Assembly (NCBI RefSeq): GCF_900111135.1
Contig: NZ_FOGF01000001.1
Coordinates: forward strand, 1-64,000
DNA from: Granulicatella balaenopterae
GTDB lineage: Bacteria; Bacillota; Bacilli; Lactobacillales; Aerococcaceae
Direction: 5' to 3'
Length of the DNA stretch: 64,000 bases
The notes below the pieces were generated by a model. The model did not search any database and was not told where the DNA came from. It worked only from the letters and a program-made list of their open reading frames with translations. Below, in pieces: positions 44,621-54,271 of this stretch. The translations under genes were made by a program, and so were the position numbers. Position 1 is the first letter of the stretch. Each line of letters starts with the position of its first letter.

Positions 44621-44923
44621 TTAGTCTTCGCCGGGACGCATAGGACGTTTGTAACGGCTTTGTTTATCTTTTCTAATAATAGTGCGTGGTGATTTGCGTT
44701 TTGAATGAAAACTACTGAATAAATCTTGCATTTTAACATCATCAAAAAGTTCTAAGTTCTTATCAGCAAAATACATTGCGTCATTATGCCAATCCGAATG
44801 GTAATAATTAAATAATTCAGTGACAGCTTGTAAGTGGTCTGCTTTATCACCAGATTTTGCAGTATCTTTTACTTCTTGTAGATATTGTTGCATTTTTGAC
44901 ACACGTTCTTCTTGTATATTCAT
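44621..44923 (-). CDS. Hypothetical 100-aa protein
   Basis: A small, soluble, charged protein with a helical N-terminal half (ERVSKMQQYLQEVKDTAKSG) and a basic C-terminal tail (HSKRKSPRTIIRKDKQSRYKRP). The middle is rich in His, Tyr and Asp (NYYHSDWHNDAMYFADK). AGGAGGATAAAG precedes the ATG, and TATACT near 44956 on the minus strand is a plausible -10. I do not recognise the family. The basic tail could bind nucleic acid, but nothing else supports that. Confidence 0.75.
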   Translation of the reverse strand: MNIQEERVSKMQQYLQEVKDTAKSGDKADHLQAVTELFNYYHSDWHNDAMYFADKNLELFDDVKMQDLFSSFHSKRKSPRTIIRKDKQSRYKRPMRPGED

Positions 44924-45134
44924 TCTTTATCCTCCTATCCAATTTCTTAAAATAAGTATAGCATAACTTACAGTAATAGTTGATAGTTTATTTTGCCTTA
45001 TTAATAGAAAACTTCTCACTGTGAATACTAAGCAATCTGCAAAAAGGGTGCTATCAATTCTTTATCACCGCAAAAATACTCGCTATAAAATGAAGTATCC
45101 TCGTAAATAGGGTAGCATCAATATGAATCAGTCC

Positions 45135-45647
45135 CTATGACAACTCTTCGAAGCGCTTAAATGGAACTTTTTTATAAATCAAATACTGTAAAATACTTAA
45201 AATTGGAAACATCATCACTTCTTTAATGACACGCCCTGGTAATAAAGCCCAGTAACCTTTACCAATTAATAATGATAACCAATAAGTATTTAATAGCAGA
45301 TTAATCACTAATGAAATCAGTAATTGACATAAGAGTATGCGACTAATACTTTTAGGCTTTTTGTATAAAAATAATCCATAAACCATCCCCGTTAACATGG
45401 CACTAATAGTAAAACCAGGGAAAAAAGGACCAGATGGACGAATCAATACACCAACTATATCACTTACCCCAGCTACACTTGCACCAATTCCCGGACCGAA
45501 TAAAGCACCAGCCACAGCGATTGGTAGGGCTTGGAAGCGAACTTCAATACTTGGCGCAATTGGCACTTTAAAAAAGATAGCAACAATTGCTAAAGCGGTT
45601 AACATGGCACTAATTGAGAGCACATGAACATTTCTTAATTTTGACAT
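45135..45647 (-). CDS. folT: ECF transporter substrate-binding S component, folate type
   Basis: A 170-residue membrane protein with about six helices. VRFQALPIAVAGALFGPGIGASVAGVSDIVG is the typical S-component segment of the FolT/QueT-like group, and GPFFPGFTISAMLTGMVYGLFLY is equally characteristic. It would capture folate outside the cell and pass it to the shared energy-coupling module, which is not in this window. Folate specificity is inferred mainly from the THF riboswitch upstream. ATG at 45647 follows AAAGGAGGT; the longer frame upstream runs through the riboswitch and is not credible. Confidence 0.9.
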   Translation of the reverse strand: MSKLRNVHVLSISAMLTALAIVAIFFKVPIAPSIEVRFQALPIAVAGALFGPGIGASVAGVSDIVGVLIRPSGPFFPGFTISAMLTGMVYGLFLYKKPKSISRILLCQLLISLVINLLLNTYWLSLLIGKGYWALLPGRVIKEVMMFPILSILQYLIYKKVPFKRFEELS

Positions 45648-45704
45648 AATAAAAAGACCTCCTTTGCAGTTTCCTTCGACTACATCTAGGCCCAAAAACG
45701 CGGA

Positions 45705-45826
45705 TGTTGACGTAGCAGCGGGATGCGGAAAAGAAATCGCAAAAATAACGATATAAGTTACTTCTTTCGTTTCGATGACAACTCCCTGTTCACCAAACAC
45801 TTAACGCTTCAATTCCTACTCTGCAT
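45705..45826 (-). promoter_or_regulatory. THF (tetrahydrofolate) riboswitch
   Basis: Read on the minus strand, the leader contains GAGTAG, then CGTTAAGTGTT, then GGGAGTTGTC and ACGAAAG. After an extended hairpin it ends with CCGCATCCCGCTGCTACG. These blocks, in this order, are those of the folate riboswitch class found before folT in Firmicutes. About 60 bases separate the aptamer from the start codon. Binding of reduced folate should lower folT expression, probably by hiding the ribosome site or by termination. Confidence 0.88.
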
Positions 45827-45875
45827 GTTTAAATTTTTAATATATTGTAACTGAATGGAGAATGAAAAAGCAATC

Positions 45876-45895
45876 TTTTTGTTTGGAATTTAAAA
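45876..45895. repeat. 20-bp direct repeat, left of the transglutaminase-domain gene
   Basis: TTTTTGTTTGGAATTTAAAA, repeated at 48275-48294 on the other side of the gene at 46029. May be a duplication footprint or a common upstream promoter stretch. Confidence 0.6.
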
Positions 45896-46028
45896 AGTAA
45901 TTTTTATTGAATAAAGATTGTCGTAGTTAGTCTGAAAAATAGATGTTTTTCGTCAGAGATATTGAAACACAGCGATTGTTCGCATATAATTAAAGTGAAT
46001 AAAAATAATAAAAAAGGAGGAGTTTCAA

Positions 46029-48227
46029 TTGAAAGTAAATAAAAGATTAATGTTATTATCTAGTATTTTAGTAGTCGGGGCTATCGCAACACCAACCGCT
46101 TTTGCTAAAAGTAATCATGAGCAATTAGCGGAATCAGCAGAGGGGGGAGTTGGAAAGAACGCTGAGAAGAGATCCGATGAAATCGATGTTACAGCACGTG
46201 GTGACGTTGCTGATTACTGGAAACCTGAATGGGGAAATCTTTTATGGGATCCATTTAAGTCAGATGCAGTAAAAGATTGGTCTGAAAATGGTCGAACAAT
46301 CAGTGGTAAACTATTTGCCGGTAATGTTCCTATTATGATTCAGGTTGATCCTGATAAGTATGCGGGTCTAGTGGGGGAAGAAGAGTTTTTAACATGGGGA
46401 CAAATAACCAGCGATCCAGATGGAAGTTTCTCCTACACAACAAATGAAGATTCCCCAAAAGATACAAAAGTTTTATTGGCTGCATATATAGAAGGTCAAT
46501 ATTTCGCTAGTACTGTATACACACTTGAAAAAGGCTTATCCCTAGAAGATAATGCTAGTCAACCACTTACCCCAACTAATAAAAAGGGCTGGAATGGTGA
46601 TTATTATTATAAAGATGGCACACCATTAACATCAAAATGGCTTTACGATGAAAATTATCAAAGTTGGTATTATTTCAATGCAGATGGTAAGTACGCTCGT
46701 AATCAATGGGTCGGCTCATATTATTTAAAACAATATGGTGCAATGGCTAAAAACGAATGGGTTTATGATGAAAATTCTAAAAATTGGTTCTTTATCAATG
46801 CAGATGGAACGTATGCTCATGATACTTGGAAAGGCTCATACTACCTAAAACAATGGGGACATATGGCTAAAAACGAATGGGTATATGATAAAAACGCTAA
46901 AAATTGGTTCTTTATCAATGCAGATGGAACGTATGCTCATGATACTTGGAAAGGCTCATACTACCTAAAACAATGGGGACATATGGCTAAAAACGAATGG
47001 GTATATGATAAAAACGCTAAAAATTGGTTCTTTATCAATGCAGATGGAACGTATGCTCATGATACTTGGAAAGGCTCATACTACCTAAAACAATGGGGAC
47101 ATATGGCTAAAAACGAATGGGTATATGATAAAAACGCTAAAAATTGGTTCTTTATCAATGCAGATGGAACGTATGCTCATGATACTTGGAAGGGCTCATA
47201 CTACCTAAAACAATGGGGACATATGGCTAAAAACGAATGGGTATATGATAAAAACGCTAAAAATTGGTTCTTTATCAATGCAGATGGAACGTATGCTCAT
47301 GATACTTGGAAGGGCTCATACTACCTAAAACAATGGGGGCATATGGCCAAACAGGAATGGATTAAAGATAAAGGGAATTGGTACTACATAAAAGTTGACG
47401 GAACCTACGCAAGAAACCAATGGCAAGCAGGTTATTATTTGGGTAATTATGGTCAAATGCTTACTAATACAACAACTCCAGATGGCTATCAAGTTGATGG
47501 AGATGGTAAATGGATTAATAAAAACCATTATGGGGATAATTATGATAAATCATTGTTCGGTTGGAATTTAACTTCAGACCAAGTGGCGTATACAGATGCT
47601 GAAGCAAGAAGAATTAGTAATAAAATTATTACTAGCGAAATGTCTGATCGAGAAAAATGTAAAGTCATTACAGCATGGATTTTTGGTAATACCTATAAAG
47701 ATGATAATCAAGGAACAGAAATCTATAAAAAAACACATGCTGATACATCATGGGCAGTGTTCAAAAATCATAAAGCTGCTTGTAGTGGTTATGTGCGAGC
47801 TTTCAAATTATTAGGAAAATACGCAGGCTTAAAAGTAGAAATTGTCAATGAAGATCAATGGGCGCATCAGTGGAATCGTGTGTATTTAGCAGATGAAGGA
47901 AAATGGATAGCATGCGATTCACAAATAAGGATGGTTGATAGGGAAAGCCTTACACCTAAATATTTTGGATTTTACTTAAAAGAAGTTGCAATGAATGAAG
48001 AAGGTCGTTTACAGTTAATAGACGCTGATAGAGAATTTTTATATATTGAGCATAAGAAGGAAGACATGATAAAATGCTGGGATAATAGAGAAAAAGATGC
48101 TGATGGTTATTGGACTGATGGTTTTACTACATGGGAATTTACTCTAGAAGAATATATGAAAGCATTAGACACTTATAAAGAGTGGAGAAAATTCGAAAGC
48201 GAGCATATGGGAATTGCATTTCTCTAA
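46029..48227 (+). CDS. Secreted wall-binding repeat protein with transglutaminase-like domain
   Basis: A 732-residue exported protein starting at TTG after AAAGGAGGAG. A signal peptide ends near ATPTAFA (residue 26). Residues about 50-175 form an Ig-like or beta-rich segment, and about 190-490 are 40-residue wall-binding repeats (KNEWVYDKNAKNWFFINADG and so on). The C-terminal domain has a transglutaminase-like triad: Cys about 585 in KAACSGYVRAF, His about 613 in QWAHQWNRVYL, and Asp about 630 in WIACDSQ. Such domains in bacteria are often peptidases or cross-linkers acting outside the cell. Cell-wall peptide or protein cross-linking is inferred, not shown. Confidence 0.88.
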   Translation: MKVNKRLMLLSSILVVGAIATPTAFAKSNHEQLAESAEGGVGKNAEKRSDEIDVTARGDVADYWKPEWGNLLWDPFKSDAVKDWSENGRTISGKLFAGNVPIMIQVDPDKYAGLVGEEEFLTWGQITSDPDGSFSYTTNEDSPKDTKVLLAAYIEGQYFASTVYTLEKGLSLEDNASQPLTPTNKKGWNGDYYYKDGTPLTSKWLYDENYQSWYYFNADGKYARNQWVGSYYLKQYGAMAKNEWVYDENSKNWFFINADGTYAHDTWKGSYYLKQWGHMAKNEWVYDKNAKNWFFINADGTYAHDTWKGSYYLKQWGHMAKNEWVYDKNAKNWFFINADGTYAHDTWKGSYYLKQWGHMAKNEWVYDKNAKNWFFINADGTYAHDTWKGSYYLKQWGHMAKNEWVYDKNAKNWFFINADGTYAHDTWKGSYYLKQWGHMAKQEWIKDKGNWYYIKVDGTYARNQWQAGYYLGNYGQMLTNTTTPDGYQVDGDGKWINKNHYGDNYDKSLFGWNLTSDQVAYTDAEARRISNKIITSEMSDREKCKVITAWIFGNTYKDDNQGTEIYKKTHADTSWAVFKNHKAACSGYVRAFKLLGKYAGLKVEIVNEDQWAHQWNRVYLADEGKWIACDSQIRMVDRESLTPKYFGFYLKEVAMNEEGRLQLIDADREFLYIEHKKEDMIKCWDNREKDADGYWTDGFTTWEFTLEEYMKALDTYKEWRKFESEHMGIAFL
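46799..47340 (+). repeat. Near-perfect 120-bp tandem repeats
   Basis: About four and a half 120-base units, identical except for an A/G difference in the last two (GGAAAGG versus GGAAGGG). Each unit encodes 40 residues of wall-binding repeat. The identity at DNA level indicates recent amplification, so copy number is likely to vary between strains and may be mis-assembled with short reads. Confidence 0.93.
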
Positions 48228-48251
48228 AACTAAAAGATCACTATTGGGAAA

Positions 48252-48280
48252 GGCGGAGTGTTGACACTCTGCTTTTTTTG
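48252..48280 (+). terminator. Terminator after the transglutaminase-domain gene
   Basis: GGCGGAGTG pairs with CACTCTGCT (one G-T pair) around TTGA, then seven T residues. Confidence 0.85.
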
Positions 48281-48294
48281 TTTGGAATTTAAAA
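48275..48294. repeat. 20-bp direct repeat, right of the transglutaminase-domain gene
   Basis: Second copy of the repeat at 45876-45895. It overlaps the T run of the terminator and lies in the fhs promoter region. Confidence 0.6.
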
Positions 48295-48391
48295 TTATTT
48301 TTTCGAGAATCTCATAAGACTAGTTGAAACGCTATCACATTTCAATTAAAATATAAAAGAATAATAAGAAGTAGAAGATGGGGGAATGGGA

Positions 48392-50059
48392 TTGAAAAAA
48401 GATATCGAAATCGCTCGTGCAATTGAAAAAGAAAAGATTGTAACAATTGCTAAAAAAATGAACTTAACTCCCGATGATTTAGAATTATATGGGAATTATA
48501 AAGCTAAAATAACTTTAGAAAAGCACACAGAATCAATCGAACAAGGGAAAATGGTACTAGTAACAGCTATTAATCCAACACCGGCTGGAGAAGGCAAATC
48601 AACTGTCAGTATCGGTCTTGCTGATGCGATGAATGCTAGTGGCTATCAAACGGTGGTGGCATTACGTGAACCATCATTAGGACCAACACTAGGCATTAAA
48701 GGTGGAGCAACAGGTGGTGGACAGGCACAAATTGTCCCAATGGAAGATATCAATCTACACTTTACTGGTGATATTCATGCCATTTCAACAGCCAATAATG
48801 CTCTCTCAGCCTTAATTGATAATCATATTTATCAAGGCAATGAATTACAAATTGATCCGCGACGCATTACTTGGAAACGGGTTGTTGATTTAAATGATCG
48901 CGCCTTACGTCATGTGGTTGTTGGCTTAGGTGGGCCAATCCAAGGCGTTCCACGTGAAGATGGCTTTGATATTACGGTAGCTAGTGAGATTATGGCGATT
49001 CTTTGTTTAGCCAAAGATCTGAAAGACTTAAAAGAACGCATTAGTCAGATTGTGATTGGTTATACTTATGATAAAGAACCCATTAGCGTGAAAGATTTAA
49101 AAGTTGAAGGGGTTATTACAGCTTTACTAAAAGATGCCATCAAACCAAATCTAGTTCAAACACTAGAACACACACCAGCGATTGTACATGGGGGCCCCTT
49201 TGCCAATATTGCTCATGGGTGTAATAGTATTATTGCGACCAAAATAGCTTTACAACATGCAGATTATGTGATTACAGAAGCTGGATTTGGGGCAGATTTA
49301 GGTGCTGAAAAGTTCTTAGATATTAAAGTGCCACAATTAGAGAAGGCTCCTGATGCTATTGTTATTGTTGCAACTATCCGCTCCTTAAAAATGCATGGTG
49401 GCGTATCATTAGCTGATTTAGCTAAGGGAGAAAATATTCCAGCTATTAGAGATGGTTTTAGTAATTTAGCCAAACATATTGATAGCTTAAAAGCCTATCA
49501 TGTCCCAGTCATTGTATCGTTAAATGAATTCACAACGGATACTAAATCTGAATTAGAAGCCGTTAAAGAAATGTGTGATAAGCAAGCTATTCCTTGTGTA
49601 GAGACATCCATTTGGGCGAACGGTTCAAAAGGTGGTTTAGAATTAGCAAAAACAGTCGTAGATGCCATTCAAACAAATACAAATGACTATACGCCATTAA
49701 TTCCAGAAGGTACAAGTATGCAAGAAAAAATTGCGTTAATCGCTAAGAATACTTATGGGGCAACAACGATTGAATATAGTGCCAAAGCATTAACACAAAT
49801 CAAACAATATCAAGAATTAGGTTGGGGAGAATTGCCTATTTGTATGGCTAAAACACAATACTCATTATCGGATAATCCTAAATTATTAGGTAGACCAACT
49901 GATTTTGCGATTCATATTCGTGAATTTGTACCAAAGATTGGTGCAGGATTTATTGTGGCTTTAACTGGTAATGTGATGACAATGCCAGGTTTAACAAAAG
50001 AACCAGCAGCTTTAGAGATTGATATTGATGAAAACGGGAATATTTCTGGACTTTTCTAG
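48392..50059 (+). CDS. fhs: Formate-tetrahydrofolate ligase
   Basis: Makes 10-formyl-THF from formate, ATP and THF. The P-loop-like [18 protein letters not shown] is at about residue 60; [18 protein letters not shown] and [24 protein letters not shown] are strong family signatures. It ends [23 protein letters not shown] at 48392 is preferred because GGGGG lies eight bases before it, while the ATG at 48386 is only two bases from that site. About 555 residues is normal. Together with folD and folT it makes one-carbon metabolism a recurring theme of the window. Confidence 0.96.
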   Translation: MKKDIEIARAIEKEKIVTIAKKMNLTPDDLELYGNYKAKITLEKHTESIEQGKMVLVTAINPTPAGEGKSTVSIGLADAMNASGYQTVVALREPSLGPTLGIKGGATGGGQAQIVPMEDINLHFTGDIHAISTANNALSALIDNHIYQGNELQIDPRRITWKRVVDLNDRALRHVVVGLGGPIQGVPREDGFDITVASEIMAILCLAKDLKDLKERISQIVIGYTYDKEPISVKDLKVEGVITALLKDAIKPNLVQTLEHTPAIVHGGPFANIAHGCNSIIATKIALQHADYVITEAGFGADLGAEKFLDIKVPQLEKAPDAIVIVATIRSLKMHGGVSLADLAKGENIPAIRDGFSNLAKHIDSLKAYHVPVIVSLNEFTTDTKSELEAVKEMCDKQAIPCVETSIWANGSKGGLELAKTVVDAIQTNTNDYTPLIPEGTSMQEKIALIAKNTYGATTIEYSAKALTQIKQYQELGWGELPICMAKTQYSLSDNPKLLGRPTDFAIHIREFVPKIGAGFIVALTGNVMTMPGLTKEPAALEIDIDENGNISGLF

Positions 50060-50151
50060 ACGAAAATATGAAAGGAAATAGACAGAATTGTTGCTATATC
50101 TTAAGGATTTAGATATAATAAAGGTGATTGAATCATTAAGGAGGAATGGAA

Positions 50152-51654
50152 TTGAAACTAAAGAAAAAATTAATGTTATTAACAAGCATGTTAGTAGTTG
50201 GTGCAATCTCATCACCAATGACTTTTGCAGAAGATAATACTAAACAAGAAAATCCAACAGCACAAGTTGGTACGGTTGAAAACAATGATGGGAATGTAGT
50301 AAATGATTCTCAATCAGCAGTTGATAATAAACCAGACACAGAAACACCAGATAATAATGGTGAAGTAGTTGACCCAACTCCGGATCCAGAAAAACCAGTT
50401 GAACCAGCCATCAAAACAGGTTGGGATGGCGCCTCTTATTATATAGATGGCGAAAAAGTAACAGATAAATGGTTAGAAGTTACAGCTAAAGATGCCAAAG
50501 ATAATGAAACAAAAACATATTGGTACTTCTTTGATGAAAATGGTCAATATGTAACAAATTCTTGGAAAGGTTCATACTACCTAAAAGACAATGGTCAAAT
50601 GGCGTCTAACGAATGGATCTTTGATAAAGATTATGACAATTGGTTCTTTATTAATGAAGATGGTACTTATGCTCGTTATACATGGAAAGGTTCATATTTC
50701 TTAACACAATGGGGTCAAATGGCTAAAGACGGTTGGGCTTGGAGTCCAGATACTGGTTGGCACTACTTCAATACAGATGGTACTTATGTTCAAAACAAAT
50801 GGATAGGTGCTTATTACATTAAACAATGGGGTTATATGGCGTCTAACGAATGGATCTGGGATAAAGACTACAACAATTGGTTCTTTATCAATGAAGATGG
50901 TTCATATGCTCGTTATACATGGAAAGGTTCATATTTCTTAACACAATGGGGCGAAATGGCTAAAGATGGTTGGGCTTGGAGTCCAGATACTGGTTGGCAC
51001 TATTTTAATCCAGATGGTACTTATGTTCAAAATCGTTGGGTAGGTGCTTACTACATTAAACAATGGGGCTATATGGCGCATAATGAATGGATTTATGATA
51101 ATAACTATAGCAATTGGTTCTTTATCAAAGAAGATGGTAGATACGCTCGTAATGAATGGATTGGTACATATTATGTTGGAGCAAATGGTGCATATGACAA
51201 AAATTATATGGGTACTGATTGGTCTGTTGTGAATGGTACTTGGAAATCACGTTCTGGAAAAGAATATAAAAATGTGGGCTCAGATTTAGTAGTTATTAGT
51301 ATTGATCAACAAAAATTATGGATTGTACGTAATGGTGATATTGTAACGAATTTAAATGTTGTTACAGGATTACAACATGTACATGATACTCCAAGAGGTA
51401 AATTCTCTATTCAAAATAAACAATCTCCAACAGTTTTAGTTGGAGCAGGTTATGCTTCTCCTGTAAGTTACTGGATTCCATTTATTGGTAATTTATATGG
51501 AATTCACGATGCATCATGGCAACCATCATATGTCTTTAATAGCGCAAGTTCATTTAAAACAATGGGCTCTAAAGGTTGTGTAAATGTTAAACCTTCTCAA
51601 ATGGGGCAAGTTTACTCAAAAACTTATGTTGGCATGCCAGTTATTATCTATTAA
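50152..51654 (+). CDS. Secreted wall-binding repeat protein with L,D-transpeptidase (YkuD) domain
   Basis: About 500 residues. The signal peptide MKLKKKLMLLTSMLVVGAIS is close to that of the gene at 46029. A Pro/Asp/Asn-rich linker (about 28-85) follows, then 40-residue wall-binding repeats (about 88-365), then a YkuD domain from SDLVVISIDQQKLWIVRNG. The active-site pattern GIHDASW to GSKGCVNV gives His about 452 and Cys about 476. L,D-transpeptidases form 3-3 peptidoglycan cross-links or attach proteins to peptidoglycan. TTG at 50152 follows AAGGAGG with normal spacing; the ATG at 50146 is too close. Confidence 0.93.
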   Translation: MKLKKKLMLLTSMLVVGAISSPMTFAEDNTKQENPTAQVGTVENNDGNVVNDSQSAVDNKPDTETPDNNGEVVDPTPDPEKPVEPAIKTGWDGASYYIDGEKVTDKWLEVTAKDAKDNETKTYWYFFDENGQYVTNSWKGSYYLKDNGQMASNEWIFDKDYDNWFFINEDGTYARYTWKGSYFLTQWGQMAKDGWAWSPDTGWHYFNTDGTYVQNKWIGAYYIKQWGYMASNEWIWDKDYNNWFFINEDGSYARYTWKGSYFLTQWGEMAKDGWAWSPDTGWHYFNPDGTYVQNRWVGAYYIKQWGYMAHNEWIYDNNYSNWFFIKEDGRYARNEWIGTYYVGANGAYDKNYMGTDWSVVNGTWKSRSGKEYKNVGSDLVVISIDQQKLWIVRNGDIVTNLNVVTGLQHVHDTPRGKFSIQNKQSPTVLVGAGYASPVSYWIPFIGNLYGIHDASWQPSYVFNSASSFKTMGSKGCVNVKPSQMGQVYSKTYVGMPVIIY

Positions 51655-51682
51655 TTAGAATTTAATCAGAATAAAACTTATA

Positions 51683-51719
51683 GAAGGGATATACTTAAAA
51701 TGGTATATCTCTTTTTTTA
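51683..51719 (+). terminator. Terminator after the L,D-transpeptidase gene
   Basis: GGGATATAC and GTATATCTC pair around TTAAAATG, followed by seven T residues. Confidence 0.82.
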
Positions 51720-51803
51720 GGTTCTAAACGTGGTAAAATAAAATTATCAAAAAAATAAAAAAATCATTAAAAAAATTCGTAAGATAAAGTAGGAGGGAAA
51801 TTA

Positions 51804-53042
51804 ATGAATGCGGAAATTATTTCTGTTGGTACAGAATTATTAATGGGGCAAATCGTTAATACGAATAGTGCTTATCTAGCAAATCAATTAGCAGAACTAC
51901 ATATTTCGGTCTATTTTCAACAAACGGTCGGCGATAATCAAAAAAGGCTTTTAGAAGCATTAACACTAGCTCGCTCAAGAAGTGATATTATTATTTTAAC
52001 AGGTGGTTTAGGTCCGACAACTGATGATTTGACTAAGCAAACCGTAGCCTTATTTTTACAAGAAGAATTGGTAGAAAATCAACAAGCGCTTGATAGAATC
52101 ATTCATTATCATAAGCAAGCACATCGTCATATGGCGCCTAATAATCGTTTGCAAGCTTTGTCATTTACAAAGGGTGAAACATTGCAGAATTCAGTAGGGT
52201 TAGCTACAGGTGCCATTATTTGTCAAGAAGATACACATTACGTATTATTACCAGGCCCTCCAAGTGAATTAATGAATATGTTTCAAAAGGGGGTTGTGCC
52301 ATATTTAAAGAATGTCAGTCAATCAAATCTTGTCTTTAGTTCACGATTTTTGCGTTTCTTTGGTATTGGAGAATCGCAGTTGGTCACAGATTTAAAAGAA
52401 TTCATTGATACGCAAGAAAATCCAACAATCGCACCTTATGCTGGGAGTTATGAAGTAGTCCTTCGTTTAACAGCAAATGGAGAATCAGAAGCAGAATGCA
52501 TTGAAAGGTTAGATCAATTAGAAGATAAGATCCAAGCAATTAGTGGTTCGTATTTTTATGGATATGGAAGAGATAACTCACTAGCAAAAGTAGCAACGGA
52601 AAGCTTATTGGCAAGTGGTCAGACAATTGCAGTTGCAGAAAGTTTAACAGCTGGATTATTTCAAGCGACATTAGGTGATCAAGCAGGGATTTCTGCAAGC
52701 TTTTTAGGTGGTATGGTTACTTATAGCACAGAAAGTAAAGTCGAACAATTAGGAGTCAGCCAAGAACTGGTTGAAGAATTCGGTGTTGTTAGTCAAGAAG
52801 TTGCGCTTGAGATGGCTGAAAAAGTTCGTCAAAAGTTTACTAGTGATATCGGAATGGGCTTTACTGGCGTGGCAGGACCTTCTATGCAAGAAGATAAACC
52901 AGTTGGCACAGTCTTTGTAGCTATTGCCAGTGCAAGTGAGAGTCATTGTTTAGCATTGCATCTACCTCATGGGCGTACAGGGAATCGTGAATTAGCTGTC
53001 CAATATGGCTTAGATTTATTAAGAAGAACATTAGAAAAATAA
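51804..53042 (+). CDS. cinA: Competence/damage-inducible protein CinA
   Basis: A 412-residue protein with an N-terminal molybdopterin-binding-like domain (MNAEIISVGTELLMGQIVNTNSAYLA, ILTGGLGPTTDDLT, LLPGPPSEL) and a C-terminal NMN deamidase domain (IAVAESLTAGLFQATLGD, GMVTYSTESK, GFTGVAGP). In streptococci cinA is co-transcribed with recA in competent cells; the same neighbourhood is seen here, although recA also has its own LexA-controlled promoter. AGGAGGG precedes the ATG. Confidence 0.95.
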   Translation: MNAEIISVGTELLMGQIVNTNSAYLANQLAELHISVYFQQTVGDNQKRLLEALTLARSRSDIIILTGGLGPTTDDLTKQTVALFLQEELVENQQALDRIIHYHKQAHRHMAPNNRLQALSFTKGETLQNSVGLATGAIICQEDTHYVLLPGPPSELMNMFQKGVVPYLKNVSQSNLVFSSRFLRFFGIGESQLVTDLKEFIDTQENPTIAPYAGSYEVVLRLTANGESEAECIERLDQLEDKIQAISGSYFYGYGRDNSLAKVATESLLASGQTIAVAESLTAGLFQATLGDQAGISASFLGGMVTYSTESKVEQLGVSQELVEEFGVVSQEVALEMAEKVRQKFTSDIGMGFTGVAGPSMQEDKPVGTVFVAIASASESHCLALHLPHGRTGNRELAVQYGLDLLRRTLEK

Positions 53043-53048
53043 AAAAAC

Positions 53049-53099
53049 CGAACAAGTATTCGCTTTTTACTTGCACTTTACTAAAAAAGTGTGTAGTAT
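53049..53099 (+). promoter_or_regulatory. recA promoter with LexA (SOS) box
   Basis: CGAACAAGTATTCG at 53049-53062 matches the Gram-positive LexA/DinR box (CGAACN4GTTCG type) with one arm base changed. It lies eight bases before TTGCAC (53071), which is followed after 17 bases by TAGTAT (53094-53099). DNA damage should relieve repression. Confidence 0.75.
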
Positions 53100-53147
53100 A
53101 CATAAGTGAAGAAAGATTCTAAGTGAATAGAATATGGAGGAATAAGA

Positions 53148-54191
53148 ATGGTAGCAAATGATCATCGCGAAAAAGCATTGCAAGATGCATTAAAAAAAAT
53201 TGAGCGTGACTATGGTAAAGGAGCAGTAATGAAGCTTGGTGAAAAGGTGGATACCCGAATTAAAACAATTCCCTCAGGCTCATTAGCTTTAGACGTTGCT
53301 TTAGGAGTAGGCGGATTTCCTAGAGGACGTATTATTGAAGTTTATGGACCAGAATCATCAGGTAAGACAACAGTGGCATTACACGCTATTGCTGAAGTAC
53401 AAAAAGCTGGTGGTGTAGCAGCTTTTATCGATGCTGAACATGCGCTAGATCCAGAATATGCGACTGCATTAGGCGTTAATATTGATGAATTATTATTATC
53501 TCAACCAGATACAGGTGAACAAGGCTTAGGGATTGCGGATGCTTTAGTATCTTCAGGAGCAATTGATATTGTTGTTGTCGATTCAGTTGCCGCTTTAGTG
53601 CCACGTGCTGAGATTGATGGTGATATGGGGGATGCCCACGTTGGGTTACAGGCTCGTTTAATGTCTCAAGCTCTACGTAAATTGTCAGGCTCAATCAATA
53701 AGACGAAGACAATTACAATCTTTATTAACCAAATCCGTGAAAAAGTTGGAGTAATGTTTGGTAATCCTGAAACAACACCTGGTGGGCGTGCCTTAAAATT
53801 CTATTCAACAGTTCGTTTAGAAGTGCGTCGTGCTGAACAAATTAAAAATGGTACGGAAATTATTGGTAATAGAACTAAGATTAAAGTTGTTAAGAATAAA
53901 GTAGCTCCACCATTCCGTATTGCAGAAGTGGATATTATGTATGGTGAAGGAATCTCACAAGTCGGTGAATTAATCGATATGGCTAGTGAATTAGATATTA
54001 TTAAGAAAAGTGGTTCATGGTATTCATATGGGGAAGATCGCATTGGTCAAGGACGTGAGAATGCTAAGAATTACTTAAAAGAACATCCAGAAATGCGTGA
54101 AGAAGTCGAAAAACGTGTTCGTCAACACTATAATATGGGTGAAGAAGTTGAAGGCGAAGAACAAGCCGAACAAGTAGAATCAGCTGAATAA
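53148..54191 (+). CDS. recA: Recombinase RecA
   Basis: The strand-exchange and SOS co-protease. Walker [14 protein letters not shown] is at about residue 66; Walker B region is [24 protein letters not shown], followed by the L2 region with [26 protein letters not shown]. The 347-residue length is normal, with the usual acidic tail ([16 protein letters not shown]). There is no intein or insertion. GGAGGAA precedes the ATG at 53148. The intact cassette repeats of the hsdS locus would be substrates for RecA-dependent recombination. Confidence 0.98.
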   Translation: MVANDHREKALQDALKKIERDYGKGAVMKLGEKVDTRIKTIPSGSLALDVALGVGGFPRGRIIEVYGPESSGKTTVALHAIAEVQKAGGVAAFIDAEHALDPEYATALGVNIDELLLSQPDTGEQGLGIADALVSSGAIDIVVVDSVAALVPRAEIDGDMGDAHVGLQARLMSQALRKLSGSINKTKTITIFINQIREKVGVMFGNPETTPGGRALKFYSTVRLEVRRAEQIKNGTEIIGNRTKIKVVKNKVAPPFRIAEVDIMYGEGISQVGELIDMASELDIIKKSGSWYSYGEDRIGQGRENAKNYLKEHPEMREEVEKRVRQHYNMGEEVEGEEQAEQVESAE

Positions 54192-54199
54192 TCCATTAA

Positions 54200-54240
54200 T
54201 AAAGGCTCGCTAATCTATTGTATTAGCAAGTCTTTTTTAT
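54200..54240 (+). terminator. Terminator after recA
   Basis: GCTCGCTAAT pairs with ATTAGCAAGT around CTATTGT, ending in a T run. Confidence 0.78.
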
Positions 54241-54271
54241 TATGATAGAGCTAAAAAGTGGAGGTGTTTTT

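Noticed and set aside
45648-45800. N-terminally longer transporter reading through the leader on the minus strand
   Set aside because: The extra residues come from the THF riboswitch; AAAGGAGGT marks the start at 45647.
46799-47340. Regularly spaced repeats that could suggest a CRISPR array
   Set aside because: The units are contiguous 120-bp in-frame coding repeats without spacers, and no cas gene is present in the window.
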